From Brachionus rotundiformis (lineage: Eukaryota > Rotifera > Eurotatoria > Ploima > Brachionidae), in NCBI GenBank assembly GCA_016802295.1, contig JAESIW010000210.1, forward strand, positions 496,001 through 560,000: 64,000 bases of DNA. The letters run 5' to 3'. The notes below the pieces were generated by a model. It saw only the letters and a list, made by a program, of their open reading frames with translations. It made no database searches and was not told where the DNA came from. Of the stretch, positions 26,485-35,626 are shown piece after piece. Both the position numbers and the translations under genes were made by a program. Within the stretch, counting starts at the first letter, position 1; each line of letters begins with the position of its first letter.

Positions 26485-27384
26485 CTACCTTGTTAAAGCT
26501 AATTTTAAATTATTGTTGCTTAATTGTAACAAATCTGTTGCCTTATGTATATCAATATTTTTTAAAAACATTAAGCATGCTAGCTTTATGTTGTAATTTG
26601 TTTGCTTTAAATATGTTTCTGCTTGTTCTGGCTTAGCATTAGTAATATTAATAAAAATATTAATACAACGTTGTTGTAATTTATAATTACTAGCTTTAAC
26701 ATCTACCATTAAATTATTATACACTTTGCCTAGCTTTATAGCTACAGCAGTAGAAATAATATTTAATGTAGTTTTTTGAGCACTACCAGCTTTTAACCTT
26801 GTAGATCCACTAATAACTTCGGCCTGTGTAGGTAAGTTTATTGCTATATTTGCTATACTACCTATTACAGAATTTTGTACACAAGCAATTGCAATTGTTT
26901 TAGCTTTAATGCTATTTGCGTAGTTTAAGGCACCTATTACATACGGCGTTCTGCCACTGGCGGCTATACCTATTAAAACATCGTTGGCGTTAAACTTATG
27001 TTGTTTTAAATCTTCTTCGGCTTTATGCAAATCGTCTTCGGCGTTTTCTACCGAAAGCCTTAATGCTGTGTCGCCTCCTGCAATAATACCAATAAAAGTA
27101 TTATCTAAGCTAAAAGTAGGTGGAATTTCTGAAGCATCTAGCACGCCTAATCTACCGCTAGTTCCTGCGCCTATGTAAAATACCCTACCTTTATTAACAA
27201 TAGCTGTGTAGCAAGTATCTATAGCTTTGGCTATGGCTTGTTTTTGGCTGTTTACGGCGTTATATACATTGGCAAAATCGGTATTTATTATTTCTACTAT
27301 TTGCGTACTGTTGGCTGTATCTATTTGTAAAGAAGCTTGATTAATTTGTTCGGTGTCTAAAATTTTTATAGAATTATTGCTCAT
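26485..27384 (-). CDS. murQ: N-acetylmuramic acid 6-phosphate etherase
   Basis: Splits the lactyl ether of MurNAc-6-P to GlcNAc-6-P and D-lactate. 299 residues, the usual length. The SIS domain shows FYIGAGTSGRLGVLDASEIPP (69-89), with the catalytic Glu expected at 86, then GIIAGGDTALRLSVENAEDD holding the second essential Glu and GIAASGRTPYV. VISGSTRLKAGSAQK is another family signature. First gene of murQ-murP-HAD, 50 bases after lpxI on the same strand. Confidence 0.94.
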   Translation of the reverse strand: MSNNSIKILDTEQINQASLQIDTANSTQIVEIINTDFANVYNAVNSQKQAIAKAIDTCYTAIVNKGRVFYIGAGTSGRLGVLDASEIPPTFSLDNTFIGIIAGGDTALRLSVENAEDDLHKAEEDLKQHKFNANDVLIGIAASGRTPYVIGALNYANSIKAKTIAIACVQNSVIGSIANIAINLPTQAEVISGSTRLKAGSAQKTTLNIISTAVAIKLGKVYNNLMVDVKASNYKLQQRCINIFINITNAKPEQAETYLKQTNYNIKLACLMFLKNIDIHKATDLLQLSNNNLKLALTR

Positions 27385-27434
27385 AGTTTATTACCTTGTT
27401 ATTATATTAAAATAAAAATTTTATAAAACCTATT

Positions 27435-28241
27435 TTACACTGCAACAATAAAAATGTTATTGTTGTTAGCAAAATTTATAGTTTGTTGCTTGTTTAAAAC
27501 AATGGTGCTGTTGGCTTCTATTACTATGCCTTTAATATTGCTGGCTTTACATTGTTTTAGGGTTTTTAGCCCTATGGTTGGTAAATCTACACGGTTATCT
27601 TGATGCACTTTTTTTACTTTTATTAACAAAGCCGGCGGATTAGTGTTAGAAACCAAACTTTTACTGCGTTTAATAAGGCTAGCTGTTCCTTCTAGGGCTT
27701 CTATTGCTACAACAACATTTTGTTGATAAATAATGCTTTGCCCTACATCAAACGCCGAAAAATCTTTAGCAAATTTATAGCCATTTTGTATATCTTGCTG
27801 GCTTTCGGTATTGGCGGTAATATCGGTTAAATAGCCTTTTGGTACAAAAATAGTGTTGTCTATATCTTGTGCCCCAACCACGGTAAAGCCATAGTTTGCA
27901 AAAACATCTATTATTTTTGTTAACAGGCTGTTGTCTCCAAAAGATTGCTTTAAGTGTTGCTGAATAATCTGCCAACCCAAGCTGTCTACCTTTAAAGCAA
28001 ATAAAGATGGCCGTTTAACCGCACCAACTAAAACCACATGGGTAACATTATGTTGTTTTAAATTATTTAATAAAGTTTGCACTTGCCCTAAATAAAACCA
28101 AAAATGATTGCAAGAAGCAACCAAACGCTTGTTGCTTACACCTTTTATACCTGCAACCACAAAATTTAAGTTTTTTTGCTTAGCCGTGGTTACAATTTGG
28201 TTGGCTAAATCGCCTGTGCCTAAAATAAATGCGTATTTCAT
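27435..28241 (-). CDS. lpxI: UDP-2,3-diacylglucosamine diphosphatase LpxI
   Basis: Hydrolyses UDP-diacyl-GlcN to lipid X in lipid A synthesis. 268 residues. LpxI replaces the unrelated LpxH in alphaproteobacteria and some others. Signs are the N-terminal AFILGTGDLANQIV, HVVLVGAVKRPSLFAL, VVGAQDI, FDVGQSIIYQQNVVVAIEALEGT and PTIGLKTLKQCKASNIKGIVIEA. Its ATG overlaps the lpxA stop in TAATG, implying translational coupling. Confidence 0.93.
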   Translation of the reverse strand: MKYAFILGTGDLANQIVTTAKQKNLNFVVAGIKGVSNKRLVASCNHFWFYLGQVQTLLNNLKQHNVTHVVLVGAVKRPSLFALKVDSLGWQIIQQHLKQSFGDNSLLTKIIDVFANYGFTVVGAQDIDNTIFVPKGYLTDITANTESQQDIQNGYKFAKDFSAFDVGQSIIYQQNVVVAIEALEGTASLIKRSKSLVSNTNPPALLIKVKKVHQDNRVDLPTIGLKTLKQCKASNIKGIVIEANSTIVLNKQQTINFANNNNIFIVAV

Positions 28242-29041
28242 TACCTAGTTCTAAATTTAGTAAATAACGGACGCTTACTAGCACTTTCTATAAAGCTTAT
28301 TATATTGGCAATACTATTGTATTGGCTGTAGTTACTTTTAATTTTTTGCAAATTATTTTTAAAAATATCTTCTTTGCTAAATAATATTCTGTAGGCTTCT
28401 GCTACTGCATGAATTTCTTCGTTAGCTATGCCTTTTCTGCGTAAACCTACTAAATTAACGCCGTTTATTTCGGCATCGCTACGCCCACCGGTAAACATTG
28501 CATAAGGTACAATATCATCGGCAACGCCACTCATTCCGCCAATAAAACAGCCTTCGCCTAATCTACAAAACTGATGCACCGCACTACCGCCACTTATTAT
28601 AACGTTGTTTTGTACATTTACATGCCCTGCTATTAAACAACTATTAGATATTATTACATTGTTACCTAATATTACATCGTGCGCTAAATGCACGCCTACC
28701 ATTATTAAGCAGTTGTCTCCTACTTGGGTAATCATTCCGCCGTCTTTTGTACCTTTATGAATAGTAACATGTTCTCTAATACGGTTGTTTTTACCTATTA
28801 TAACTTTACTATCTTCGCCGTTAAATTTTAAATCTTGCGGATTAACACCTATTGTGGCAAAAGGGTAAACTTCGGTGCCTTCATTTATAATTGTGTTGCC
28901 TTGTATTACTACGTGGCTATGTATTTTAACATTGGCGTTAAGTTGCACTTGGCCACCAATAACGCAATACGGGCCTACATAAGCCGAAGCATGTATAATT
29001 GCATTGGGGTTAACTATTGCAGTTGGGTGAATGTTGCTCAT
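28241..29041 (-). CDS. lpxA: UDP-N-acetylglucosamine acyltransferase
   Basis: First step of lipid A synthesis: adds a hydroxyacyl chain from ACP to UDP-GlcNAc. 266 residues of left-handed beta-helix hexapeptide repeats starting IHPTAIVNPNAIIHASAYVGPYCVIG. The catalytic His lies in the LAHDVILGNN region (near residue 120). C-terminal helical part is AYRILFSKEDIFKN. Between fabZ and lpxI, overlapping lpxI by one base. Confidence 0.96.
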   Translation of the reverse strand: MSNIHPTAIVNPNAIIHASAYVGPYCVIGGQVQLNANVKIHSHVVIQGNTIINEGTEVYPFATIGVNPQDLKFNGEDSKVIIGKNNRIREHVTIHKGTKDGGMITQVGDNCLIMVGVHLAHDVILGNNVIISNSCLIAGHVNVQNNVIISGGSAVHQFCRLGEGCFIGGMSGVADDIVPYAMFTGGRSDAEINGVNLVGLRRKGIANEEIHAVAEAYRILFSKEDIFKNNLQKIKSNYSQYNSIANIISFIESASKRPLFTKFRTR

Positions 29042-29057
29042 AATTTTTTTTAACCTA

Positions 29058-29507
29058 TTAAGTCATTGTTGCTGTAATGTTAGCTTCGCACACTAAAGTG
29101 TTATTAACGTAAACTAAGCCTTGGGTTTTACAAATTTTACTTTTTAATACTTCTGGTGTAACTTTAATTTCTAGGGTGTCTCCTGGTAGTACGGGTTTTC
29201 TAAACTTAGCACTGTTTATAGACATAAAAAACACGTTGCTATTATTTTCTTGCACGTTGTTGGTTAATAAAAAAAACAAGGCAGATGCTTGCGCTATTGC
29301 TTCTATTATTAATACGCCTGGCATTATTGGGTAGTTAGGAAAATGGCCGTTAAAAAATTCTTCGTTAGCGGTAACGTTTTTAATAGCCGTTAACGATTTT
29401 TCTGCCGTAAACTCTGTTACTTTATCTACTAATAAAAATGGGTATCTGTGCGGTAATAATTTTTTTATACCTAAAATATCTAATATAGGAGCTTGATTTT
29501 CTACCAT
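29058..29507 (-). CDS. fabZ: 3-hydroxyacyl-ACP dehydratase FabZ
   Basis: Hot-dog fold dehydratase of fatty acid elongation. 149 residues. IKKLLPHRYPFLLVDKV at the N-terminus and the catalytic His and Glu in FNGHFPNYPIMPGVLIIEAIAQ (H near 54, E near 68). Located in the classical lpxD-fabZ-lpxA order, where it balances hydroxyacyl-ACP between lipid A and phospholipids. Confidence 0.97.
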   Translation of the reverse strand: MVENQAPILDILGIKKLLPHRYPFLLVDKVTEFTAEKSLTAIKNVTANEEFFNGHFPNYPIMPGVLIIEAIAQASALFFLLTNNVQENNSNVFFMSINSAKFRKPVLPGDTLEIKVTPEVLKSKICKTQGLVYVNNTLVCEANITATMT

Positions 29508-29527
29508 ATAATTAATCCTTTAAATTG

Positions 29528-30577
29528 TTATTTTAAAAAGTTAAGTAAGTTTTTGTTGTTAATTATTTTGTTTAACAACACCTGAGTTTTTAAATATTTT
29601 TGCTTGCCCATAGCCGGAGCCCCCATAAGCACAGGTTCGCCTTTAACATCGTTCATTACGCCCGCCATAGGAATTATCTGCTTGCCTGCCTCTATTTCTA
29701 CATGTGGGGCAATACCAACATGCCCGCCTACAAATACCAAATTATTAAGTTTGCTACTGCCCGCTAACCCAGCTAAAGATGCTATAAAACAATGTTTGCC
29801 AATGTGTACGTTGTGGGCTATTTGCACCATGTTGTCTATTTTTGTGCCTTCATCTATAAAAGTGTTGTCTAATGCACCACGGTCTATGCATGTGTTAGCC
29901 CCTATTTCTACATTATCTTTTATAATTACACCACCAATTTGTGGAATTTTAATATGCCCTGTAGGGTTAGGTGCAAAACCAAAGCCGTCTTGCCCTATGC
30001 GTACGCCATCGTGTATAATGCAGTTAGCCCCTATTACAGCGTGCTTAATAGTTACGTTGCTTGCTATACAAGTGTTATCTGCTATGGTTACATTATTATA
30101 TATAGTTACATTGTTACCTATGGTTACATTGTTGCCTATAGTTACGCCGTTGGCTATTGTAGTATAATTACCTATTTGCACGTTGCTACCTAATGTTGCC
30201 GTACTGCTAACTTGGTTGTTACCATTATGGGCAAAGCCGTTGGTAACTGTGCAAGTGTAGTTGGTAGAATACATTAAATTACCTGCAGTTGCAAAAGAAA
30301 TATATGCGTTAGGAACCACTAATAATATTAAATTAGGATTTGTTTGCGCACGGTGTACGTTGGCTTGTTCTATTAAGCAAGCACCTGCTTGGGTGGTTTG
30401 TAAATCTGGCAAATAGTTATGGTTATTGTAAAAAGATAAACCACTAGCTGTAGCACTTTTAAGTGTACCTAAGTGGTTTATGGTTAAATTATTATTAGCG
30501 TTGCCAACAATTTTAGCGTTTAACAACTGGGCTAATTCTTGTAATTTAAACTGTTTTGTGGCTGTAAAAAATTGCAT
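29528..30577 (-). CDS. lpxD: UDP-3-O-acylglucosamine N-acyltransferase
   Basis: Third step of lipid A assembly. 349 residues: N-terminal uridine-binding domain (GLSFYNNHNYLPDLQ), then a long hexapeptide-repeat helix (repeated IGNNVTI units around residues 140-175) and the catalytic region MVQIAHNVHIGKHCFIASLAGLAGSS with its His. The C-terminal helix is MGKQKYLKTQVLLNKI. It is 34 bases after skp and 20 before fabZ. Confidence 0.96.
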   Translation of the reverse strand: MQFFTATKQFKLQELAQLLNAKIVGNANNNLTINHLGTLKSATASGLSFYNNHNYLPDLQTTQAGACLIEQANVHRAQTNPNLILLVVPNAYISFATAGNLMYSTNYTCTVTNGFAHNGNNQVSSTATLGSNVQIGNYTTIANGVTIGNNVTIGNNVTIYNNVTIADNTCIASNVTIKHAVIGANCIIHDGVRIGQDGFGFAPNPTGHIKIPQIGGVIIKDNVEIGANTCIDRGALDNTFIDEGTKIDNMVQIAHNVHIGKHCFIASLAGLAGSSKLNNLVFVGGHVGIAPHVEIEAGKQIIPMAGVMNDVKGEPVLMGAPAMGKQKYLKTQVLLNKIINNKNLLNFLK

Positions 30578-30611
30578 AATTAACCCTTTTGTTGTAATAT
30601 TTATAATAAAA

Positions 30612-31130
30612 TTAAGGCTTTTTAACTGTTACTTTTGGTAATGCTTTATCTAATTCTTTTAATACTTCATCAGAAATATCAAAATCTTTATTGTAATAAG
30701 CTAAAGCCCCTGCAATCATAACGTTATCTAGTTTTTTTGCTTTAGCTAGTTTTTCTATAACTTCTTGTAAAGATTTTTGAATAGTTTGGCTAGCTTCTTC
30801 GGCAGATTGCTGTAAGGCTTGTTGTTTTTCTTGCCCTCTTTTTTGAAAATCTGCAACTTTAGTGCTAAAATCTCTATTTTTAGCTTCTAACTGTTTTTCT
30901 GATAATTTATCTTTATTAGTTTGCAAATCTGCTTGCATTTTTTGTAAAGTGTCAGATTCTTTTTGAAAACTACTGCGTAAATCTGCTTCGTATTTTTGAA
31001 TTTGCTCTGCTGCACTTTTTTGTGCTTTAGATTTAGACAAAATGTATTCAAAGTCTACCACTCCGTAGTCTGCAGCATAAGAAGTTACGCTTAGTACTGC
31101 TATTATTATTGCTGAGTATATTATTTTCAT
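30612..31130 (-). CDS. skp: Skp/OmpH-type periplasmic chaperone
   Basis: 172 residues. Signal peptide MKIIYSAIIIAVLSVTSYA, then a small beta start (DYGVVDFEYILSKSKAQ) and a long charged coiled-coil tentacle region (residues 40-140, many Lys, Gln, Glu). This is the Skp plan for holding unfolded outer-membrane proteins. Adjacent to lpxD as in many proteobacteria. bamA, which normally lies just upstream, is not here; a phosphoethanolamine-transferase-like gene takes the place. Confidence 0.85.
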   Translation of the reverse strand: MKIIYSAIIIAVLSVTSYAADYGVVDFEYILSKSKAQKSAAEQIQKYEADLRSSFQKESDTLQKMQADLQTNKDKLSEKQLEAKNRDFSTKVADFQKRGQEKQQALQQSAEEASQTIQKSLQEVIEKLAKAKKLDNVMIAGALAYYNKDFDISDEVLKELDKALPKVTVKKP

Positions 31131-31207
31131 AATGTAAATATTCCTTAATTATTACCAATTATTTTTTATAGAATTTTTTTCTACATAAAAAATATATCAT
31201 TTTTATT

Positions 31208-32785
31208 TTAATAACACAAGTTTAACTTTTTATTATTTTCGTATAAATCGTGCTTAATATTAATGCAACCAGTTAACGAATAAAACCAGTTATCGTGGCT
31301 TAATTGTAAATTTTTGCGTTGCTTTATTAGGCTATATTTGCCGTTTAATTTTGCTATCATACTATCGCTAGCCCACGAAAACGCAAAAACATGGGTTTGT
31401 TGAATAGGTGCAGGAGTAGAACCATGCCCTGTTATACCGTTTTCGCCTAAGCTTTCGCCGTGGTCTGCTGCATAAAACATTAAAGTTGGGGTATTTTTAA
31501 ACATTTGTATTAAGTTGTATAATACGTAATCGGTGTATAAAATTGTGTTATCGTAACTGTTGTTAAACTTGTTAAAAGTTGGAGTATAGCGGTATTGGTA
31601 AGGGCTATGAGACCCTGTTAAATACAACACAATAAAATTACCGGTAGGTTTTTGTTTTAGTATATCTTTTACTAAAGGTAGCAGGTATTCATCGTAAATA
31701 TAGCCATTAGCATTAGTTTGTGTACGTAAAGAGCTAGAAAAAGCTATTTTATTAGCCAAGTACGCAGCTATGTAAAACGAGTTATTGCCACGCTCGTAAG
31801 CAGATTGCGATGATAAAAACGCCGTATTAAAGCCTAGGTTATTAAAAACCGAAAAAATATTTTCTTCGGTTGGTGGGTAATTAAAGGTTTGCTTATTATG
31901 CTGAGATAAAATACAATTAACACTTATTCTGCTAATATTACCGCAACTAGAAAAATTTTTAAAAACTACTAAATTAGGCACAGTTGCTAATAATGGGTTG
32001 GTATTATTTTTATAGCCTAATAAACTGTGGCGATCTGCACGGTCGCTTTCGCCTATTACTAGCACTACGTTGTAATCTTTTTTACTAAAAGCACTGTTTT
32101 GTGGAATATTAAAATTATATTTATTAAAAATATCTTTAGTTGGTAGCGTATAACTACGTAACCTAACAAAATACTGATAAAAAGCCACTGTATAATTAAA
32201 AGGTACATAATTAGAATACAAGGCACGCAATCCACGGGCGTGTTTGTATAGGTTTGGGTTGGCAATTTTACTTGCATAGTAAAAACTACCTGCAACACCT
32301 AACTGTATTGCCACTGCTATAGCAAACCCAACTAATTTAGAGTGCGATTTACTTGCAGAATTAATACGAATTTTAAAAATTAAAATTAAAATTGGTAATA
32401 TTAGCGTAAATAAAATCCAAATAATTAGTTTGTAATTAACAAAGGCTAGTATTTCTGCTTGGTTGGTTTCAAACAAGGTGCCTACTATGGTTTCATCAAA
32501 ATAAATTTTATTAAATAAAATAAAATAACCAACTAAGCTATTACCTATTATAAAAATTAGTGTTAGTATTTTTAATAACCAACCAGAAAAACTAAATACG
32601 GTAAAAAATGCTATTAATGTAGCACTAGCTACTAGCATTTCGCCTAAAATATTTATATAGTTAATAGGCAAGGCATTAATAGAAAAAACATTAAACCTAG
32701 AAATTAACAAAATAAAGTTATAAACTACTACTAACGCAAATGTGCTAGCAAATACATATCCAGTTTTAGATAAATAAATACGCAA
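31208..32785 (-). CDS. sulfatase-fold phosphoethanolamine transferase-like membrane protein
   Basis: 525 residues. Five hydrophobic segments in the first 165 residues, then a periplasmic alkaline-phosphatase-type domain: VVLVIGESDRADRHSLLGYKNNTNP (the Ser of GES in place of the usual nucleophile Thr/Ser), NISRISVNCILSQ, LYLTGSHSPYQYRY and the metal motif YAADHGESLGENGITGHGSTPA. This is the EptA/OpgE plan; targets could be lipid A, core sugar or glucan. The start is TTG at 32785, backed by AGAGG 5 bases upstream; there is no nearby in-frame ATG. Placed between the kinase-like gene and skp-lpx genes, so lipid A decoration is the likeliest job. Confidence 0.8.
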   Translation of the reverse strand: MRIYLSKTGYVFASTFALVVVYNFILLISRFNVFSINALPINYINILGEMLVASATLIAFFTVFSFSGWLLKILTLIFIIGNSLVGYFILFNKIYFDETIVGTLFETNQAEILAFVNYKLIIWILFTLILPILILIFKIRINSASKSHSKLVGFAIAVAIQLGVAGSFYYASKIANPNLYKHARGLRALYSNYVPFNYTVAFYQYFVRLRSYTLPTKDIFNKYNFNIPQNSAFSKKDYNVVLVIGESDRADRHSLLGYKNNTNPLLATVPNLVVFKNFSSCGNISRISVNCILSQHNKQTFNYPPTEENIFSVFNNLGFNTAFLSSQSAYERGNNSFYIAAYLANKIAFSSSLRTQTNANGYIYDEYLLPLVKDILKQKPTGNFIVLYLTGSHSPYQYRYTPTFNKFNNSYDNTILYTDYVLYNLIQMFKNTPTLMFYAADHGESLGENGITGHGSTPAPIQQTHVFAFSWASDSMIAKLNGKYSLIKQRKNLQLSHDNWFYSLTGCINIKHDLYENNKKLNLCY

Positions 32786-32809
32786 AACAACCTCTTATTA
32801 TTGTATATT

Positions 32810-33436
32810 TTAAATACTGCCAACCGCTAAATAGCTAAATAAAGCAAAGGCTATGGTTACTATAAAATTATCGTCTAAATTAATTTTGTTGCTATAAAGC
32901 TCTACTATGGCGGTTAAAATTATAGGTATTACTAAGTATAACGCATTAATATTAATAAAAGCAGAATACACATAAATTAATATAAAGCCTAGCATAATAA
33001 ACATAATAAAGCCTTCGGCCGATTTATGTAAACTACCAAAATAGTTTTTAGCTATATTTAATTTACCGCCGTATTTTATACCAAATAACGAAGCCCCCGT
33101 ATCACAAATAATAACCACAAACATACTTAATACCGCAATATGCTTACTAAAAAAAGCTATAACTATTAAAAAGGCTAGTAGCATCCAAAAAGCACCCGTA
33201 AATTTTTTGTTTTCGGTTTCTTTTTTACGCAATATTTTGTAAAAAAACTGTAAAAACGGCAATTTAATATTATTTATACGCAACAAATCCCACGCTAATA
33301 CTATTATTAGCAAAATCCATATAATATTTAGCATGGTGCTTTTGTTGGTAAACAAATATAGTATTGGGTATGTTGCCGAACTTAAATGTATTAATTTACG
33401 TTTTATCTCGTTTAAAAATATAGAATTACTAACCAT
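32810..33436 (-). CDS. dolichol-kinase-like integral membrane protein (SEC59/VTE5 family)
   Basis: About 208 residues with six or seven hydrophobic segments. The family pattern is clear: EIKRKLIHLSS near the N-terminus, CDTGASLFGIKYGGKL in the middle, then SLHKSAEGFIMF and VELYSNKINLDDNFIV. These CTP-dependent membrane kinases phosphorylate dolichol, phytol or diacylglycerol. Its bacterial substrate is not known, but undecaprenol or diacylglycerol would fit beside a phosphoethanolamine transferase, which releases diacylglycerol. A GTG at 33442 is possible, but ATG 33436 has AAGAG at the right distance and is preferred. Confidence 0.75.
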   Translation of the reverse strand: MVSNSIFLNEIKRKLIHLSSATYPILYLFTNKSTMLNIIWILLIIVLAWDLLRINNIKLPFLQFFYKILRKKETENKKFTGAFWMLLAFLIVIAFFSKHIAVLSMFVVIICDTGASLFGIKYGGKLNIAKNYFGSLHKSAEGFIMFIMLGFILIYVYSAFININALYLVIPIILTAIVELYSNKINLDDNFIVTIAFALFSYLAVGSI

Positions 33437-33476
33437 AAACACTCTTGTAGTTTTTATTTTATTTAAGTTAATTGTA

Positions 33477-35588
33477 TTAAGAATTTAAAAAGCTTTTTAA
33501 CCTTTTAGACCTACTAGGATGCTTTAATTTACGCAAAGCCTTAGCTTCTATTTGTCTAATACGCTCTCTGGTAACGGTAAACTGTTGCCCTACTTCTTCT
33601 AGGGTTTTATCGCTAGATGTTCCTAAGCCAAAGCGTAATCTAAGCACACGTTCTTCTCGTGGGGTTAGTGTACTTAAAATTTGATTAATAGATTTTTTTA
33701 AATCGGTATGAATAGCAATATCTAAAGGCTGAATTATTTTTTTGTCTTCTAAAAAATCGCCCAAAAAGCTATCTTCATCGTTAATTGGGGTTTCTAAAGA
33801 AACTGGCTCTTTAGAAATACGCAACACTTTGCGTACTTTATCTACCGATAAATTTAACTCTAACGCTAGCTCTTCTGGTATTGGCTCTTTACCATGAGAT
33901 TGCGAAAATGCTGTAGAAGCTTTAACCACTTTATTAATGGTTTCTATCATATGTACTGGTATTCTTATAGTACGGCTTTGGTCTGCTATAGCACGGGTTA
34001 TGGCTTGTCTTATCCACCAAGTAGCATAGGTAGAAAACTTATGGCCACGGGTGTAATCAAACTTATGCACGGCTCTCATTAAGCCAATGTTGCCTTCTTG
34101 TATTAAATCGCTACGTTGTAAGCCACGGTTAAAATATTTGTTAGATATGGATATAACCAGCCTTAGGTTACCTTCTATCATATCTTGCTTACCAGATTTT
34201 TGATGATACTCGCCACGTTCTATTAATGCAATTATGCTTTTAATTTTAGCTAATGGTAGCCCCACGTTTAGCACTATGGTTTTTAAACTTTGGGCGTAAT
34301 TTTTAATTAAATCGGCGTAAATTTCGGTAAAATTAGCTAAAATTGGCTCTTTTTGTATTAATTTTTTTAGCTGATTTTTATACAAAAAGTCTTCAATATT
34401 ATCTACTAAAAACTTTTTATCTACGCCACTGTCTGCAAAAATATTAACCAATTTAATTTCTATGGCTTTTATTTCTTTGTCTAGCTCTTTAGTTTTATTA
34501 ATTATTAAAGAAACCACGCTTTCGTTAATAAACAAGCATTTAAATAGTTTTCTGCGTTGTTGTTGTAAGTTTTTTAAAGCGGTTGTTTCGCTAGCTTCTT
34601 TACCTTTAAACAAGTTATTGGTTAGCTCTAAGCATTGTTCTTTAATTTTGTTATTTACTTGTAGTAATTTATTTAATTTACTTAAAAATAGGCTTTTTAT
34701 ATGATCTTCTATAATATTAATAGGCAAACCTAAGGCACTTTGATCCATGTCTTGGTCTACCATATTTATATCATTATGGCTGTCGTCTTCATCTTCTGGG
34801 TAATCATCGTTATCAGAATCCGAATCGCTATTATTATCGTCTAGCAATTGTTTTTCTGCAATACGTTCTTGCTCTTTTAAGTTTTTTTTGTATGCAGTTT
34901 TTAAAGCTTCTATAGAGCCTAAGTCATCTTTATTGCTTTCCCAAAAAGCTTGCCAATCTATTAGGTTTCTAATAAATACGTTATCTTTTTTAAATTCTGC
35001 TAGCCAATCTTCTAACACACTATAGGTAATAGAATTAGCAATTACGCCTTCTATTATTAGCATTCTGCCAGCGTAAATACGTTTTGCTACTGCTACTTCG
35101 CCTTCTTTAGTTAAACGTTTAGAAACACTGGTAATATCTTTATAATATAATTTAACAGGGTTATCGGTTTTAGAGTAACTAGCGTCTTTTTTTTCTTCGG
35201 CTTCTTCGTTTTCTTCGGCTTCTACTTCTTCTTTATCGGTAATTAAGTTTTCTTTTAATTTAAAGTCTGCTTCGGTATAGTCTACATCTTCTGCTATATC
35301 GCTAACTGTTACTACTTCTATGTTCATATCTGCAAGTACGTTTAAGGTATCTTCCATATCTTCGGCAGAAAATTTATCTACCCCTACAGATGCATTAATA
35401 TCATCTAACGAAACAAAGCCTCTTTTTTCGTTTATTTCCACTAGCTTGTCTACCAAAAGTACATTTTCTTTACTGGTGTTTTCTGTACTAGCATTTTTGC
35501 TTGCAGTTTTAAGCAAAGATTTATCTTGTTTTACTTTAGACTTACTGGTTTTGCTATTAGTAACATTAGTGTTTTTATTTTTAGCCAT
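33477..35588 (-). CDS. rpoD: RNA polymerase primary sigma factor
   Basis: 703 residues. Region 1.1 at the N-terminus (EKRGFVSLDDINASVG), an acidic non-conserved insert rich in Asp/Ser near 255-275, region 2 (NIGLMRAVHKFDYTRGHKFS, YATWWIRQAITRAI), region 3 (PIPEELALELNLSVDKVRKVL) and region 4 helix-turn-helix (EEVGQQFTVTRERIRQIEAKA, LRKLKHPSRSKRLKSFL). It thus recognises normal TTGACA/TATAAT promoters, which agrees with the promoter candidates listed here. Follows dnaG in the common dnaG-rpoD pairing, 38 bases apart. Confidence 0.97.
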   Translation of the reverse strand: MAKNKNTNVTNSKTSKSKVKQDKSLLKTASKNASTENTSKENVLLVDKLVEINEKRGFVSLDDINASVGVDKFSAEDMEDTLNVLADMNIEVVTVSDIAEDVDYTEADFKLKENLITDKEEVEAEENEEAEEKKDASYSKTDNPVKLYYKDITSVSKRLTKEGEVAVAKRIYAGRMLIIEGVIANSITYSVLEDWLAEFKKDNVFIRNLIDWQAFWESNKDDLGSIEALKTAYKKNLKEQERIAEKQLLDDNNSDSDSDNDDYPEDEDDSHNDINMVDQDMDQSALGLPINIIEDHIKSLFLSKLNKLLQVNNKIKEQCLELTNNLFKGKEASETTALKNLQQQRRKLFKCLFINESVVSLIINKTKELDKEIKAIEIKLVNIFADSGVDKKFLVDNIEDFLYKNQLKKLIQKEPILANFTEIYADLIKNYAQSLKTIVLNVGLPLAKIKSIIALIERGEYHQKSGKQDMIEGNLRLVISISNKYFNRGLQRSDLIQEGNIGLMRAVHKFDYTRGHKFSTYATWWIRQAITRAIADQSRTIRIPVHMIETINKVVKASTAFSQSHGKEPIPEELALELNLSVDKVRKVLRISKEPVSLETPINDEDSFLGDFLEDKKIIQPLDIAIHTDLKKSINQILSTLTPREERVLRLRFGLGTSSDKTLEEVGQQFTVTRERIRQIEAKALRKLKHPSRSKRLKSFLNS

Positions 35589-35626
35589 TTAGTTTGTAGT
35601 CCTGTATATTAAAATATTAAAATAAA

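Noticed and set aside
29604..30167. 187-codon plus-strand reading frame
   Set aside because: Antisense to the hexapeptide repeats of lpxD; its repeat pattern is only the complement of the real gene.
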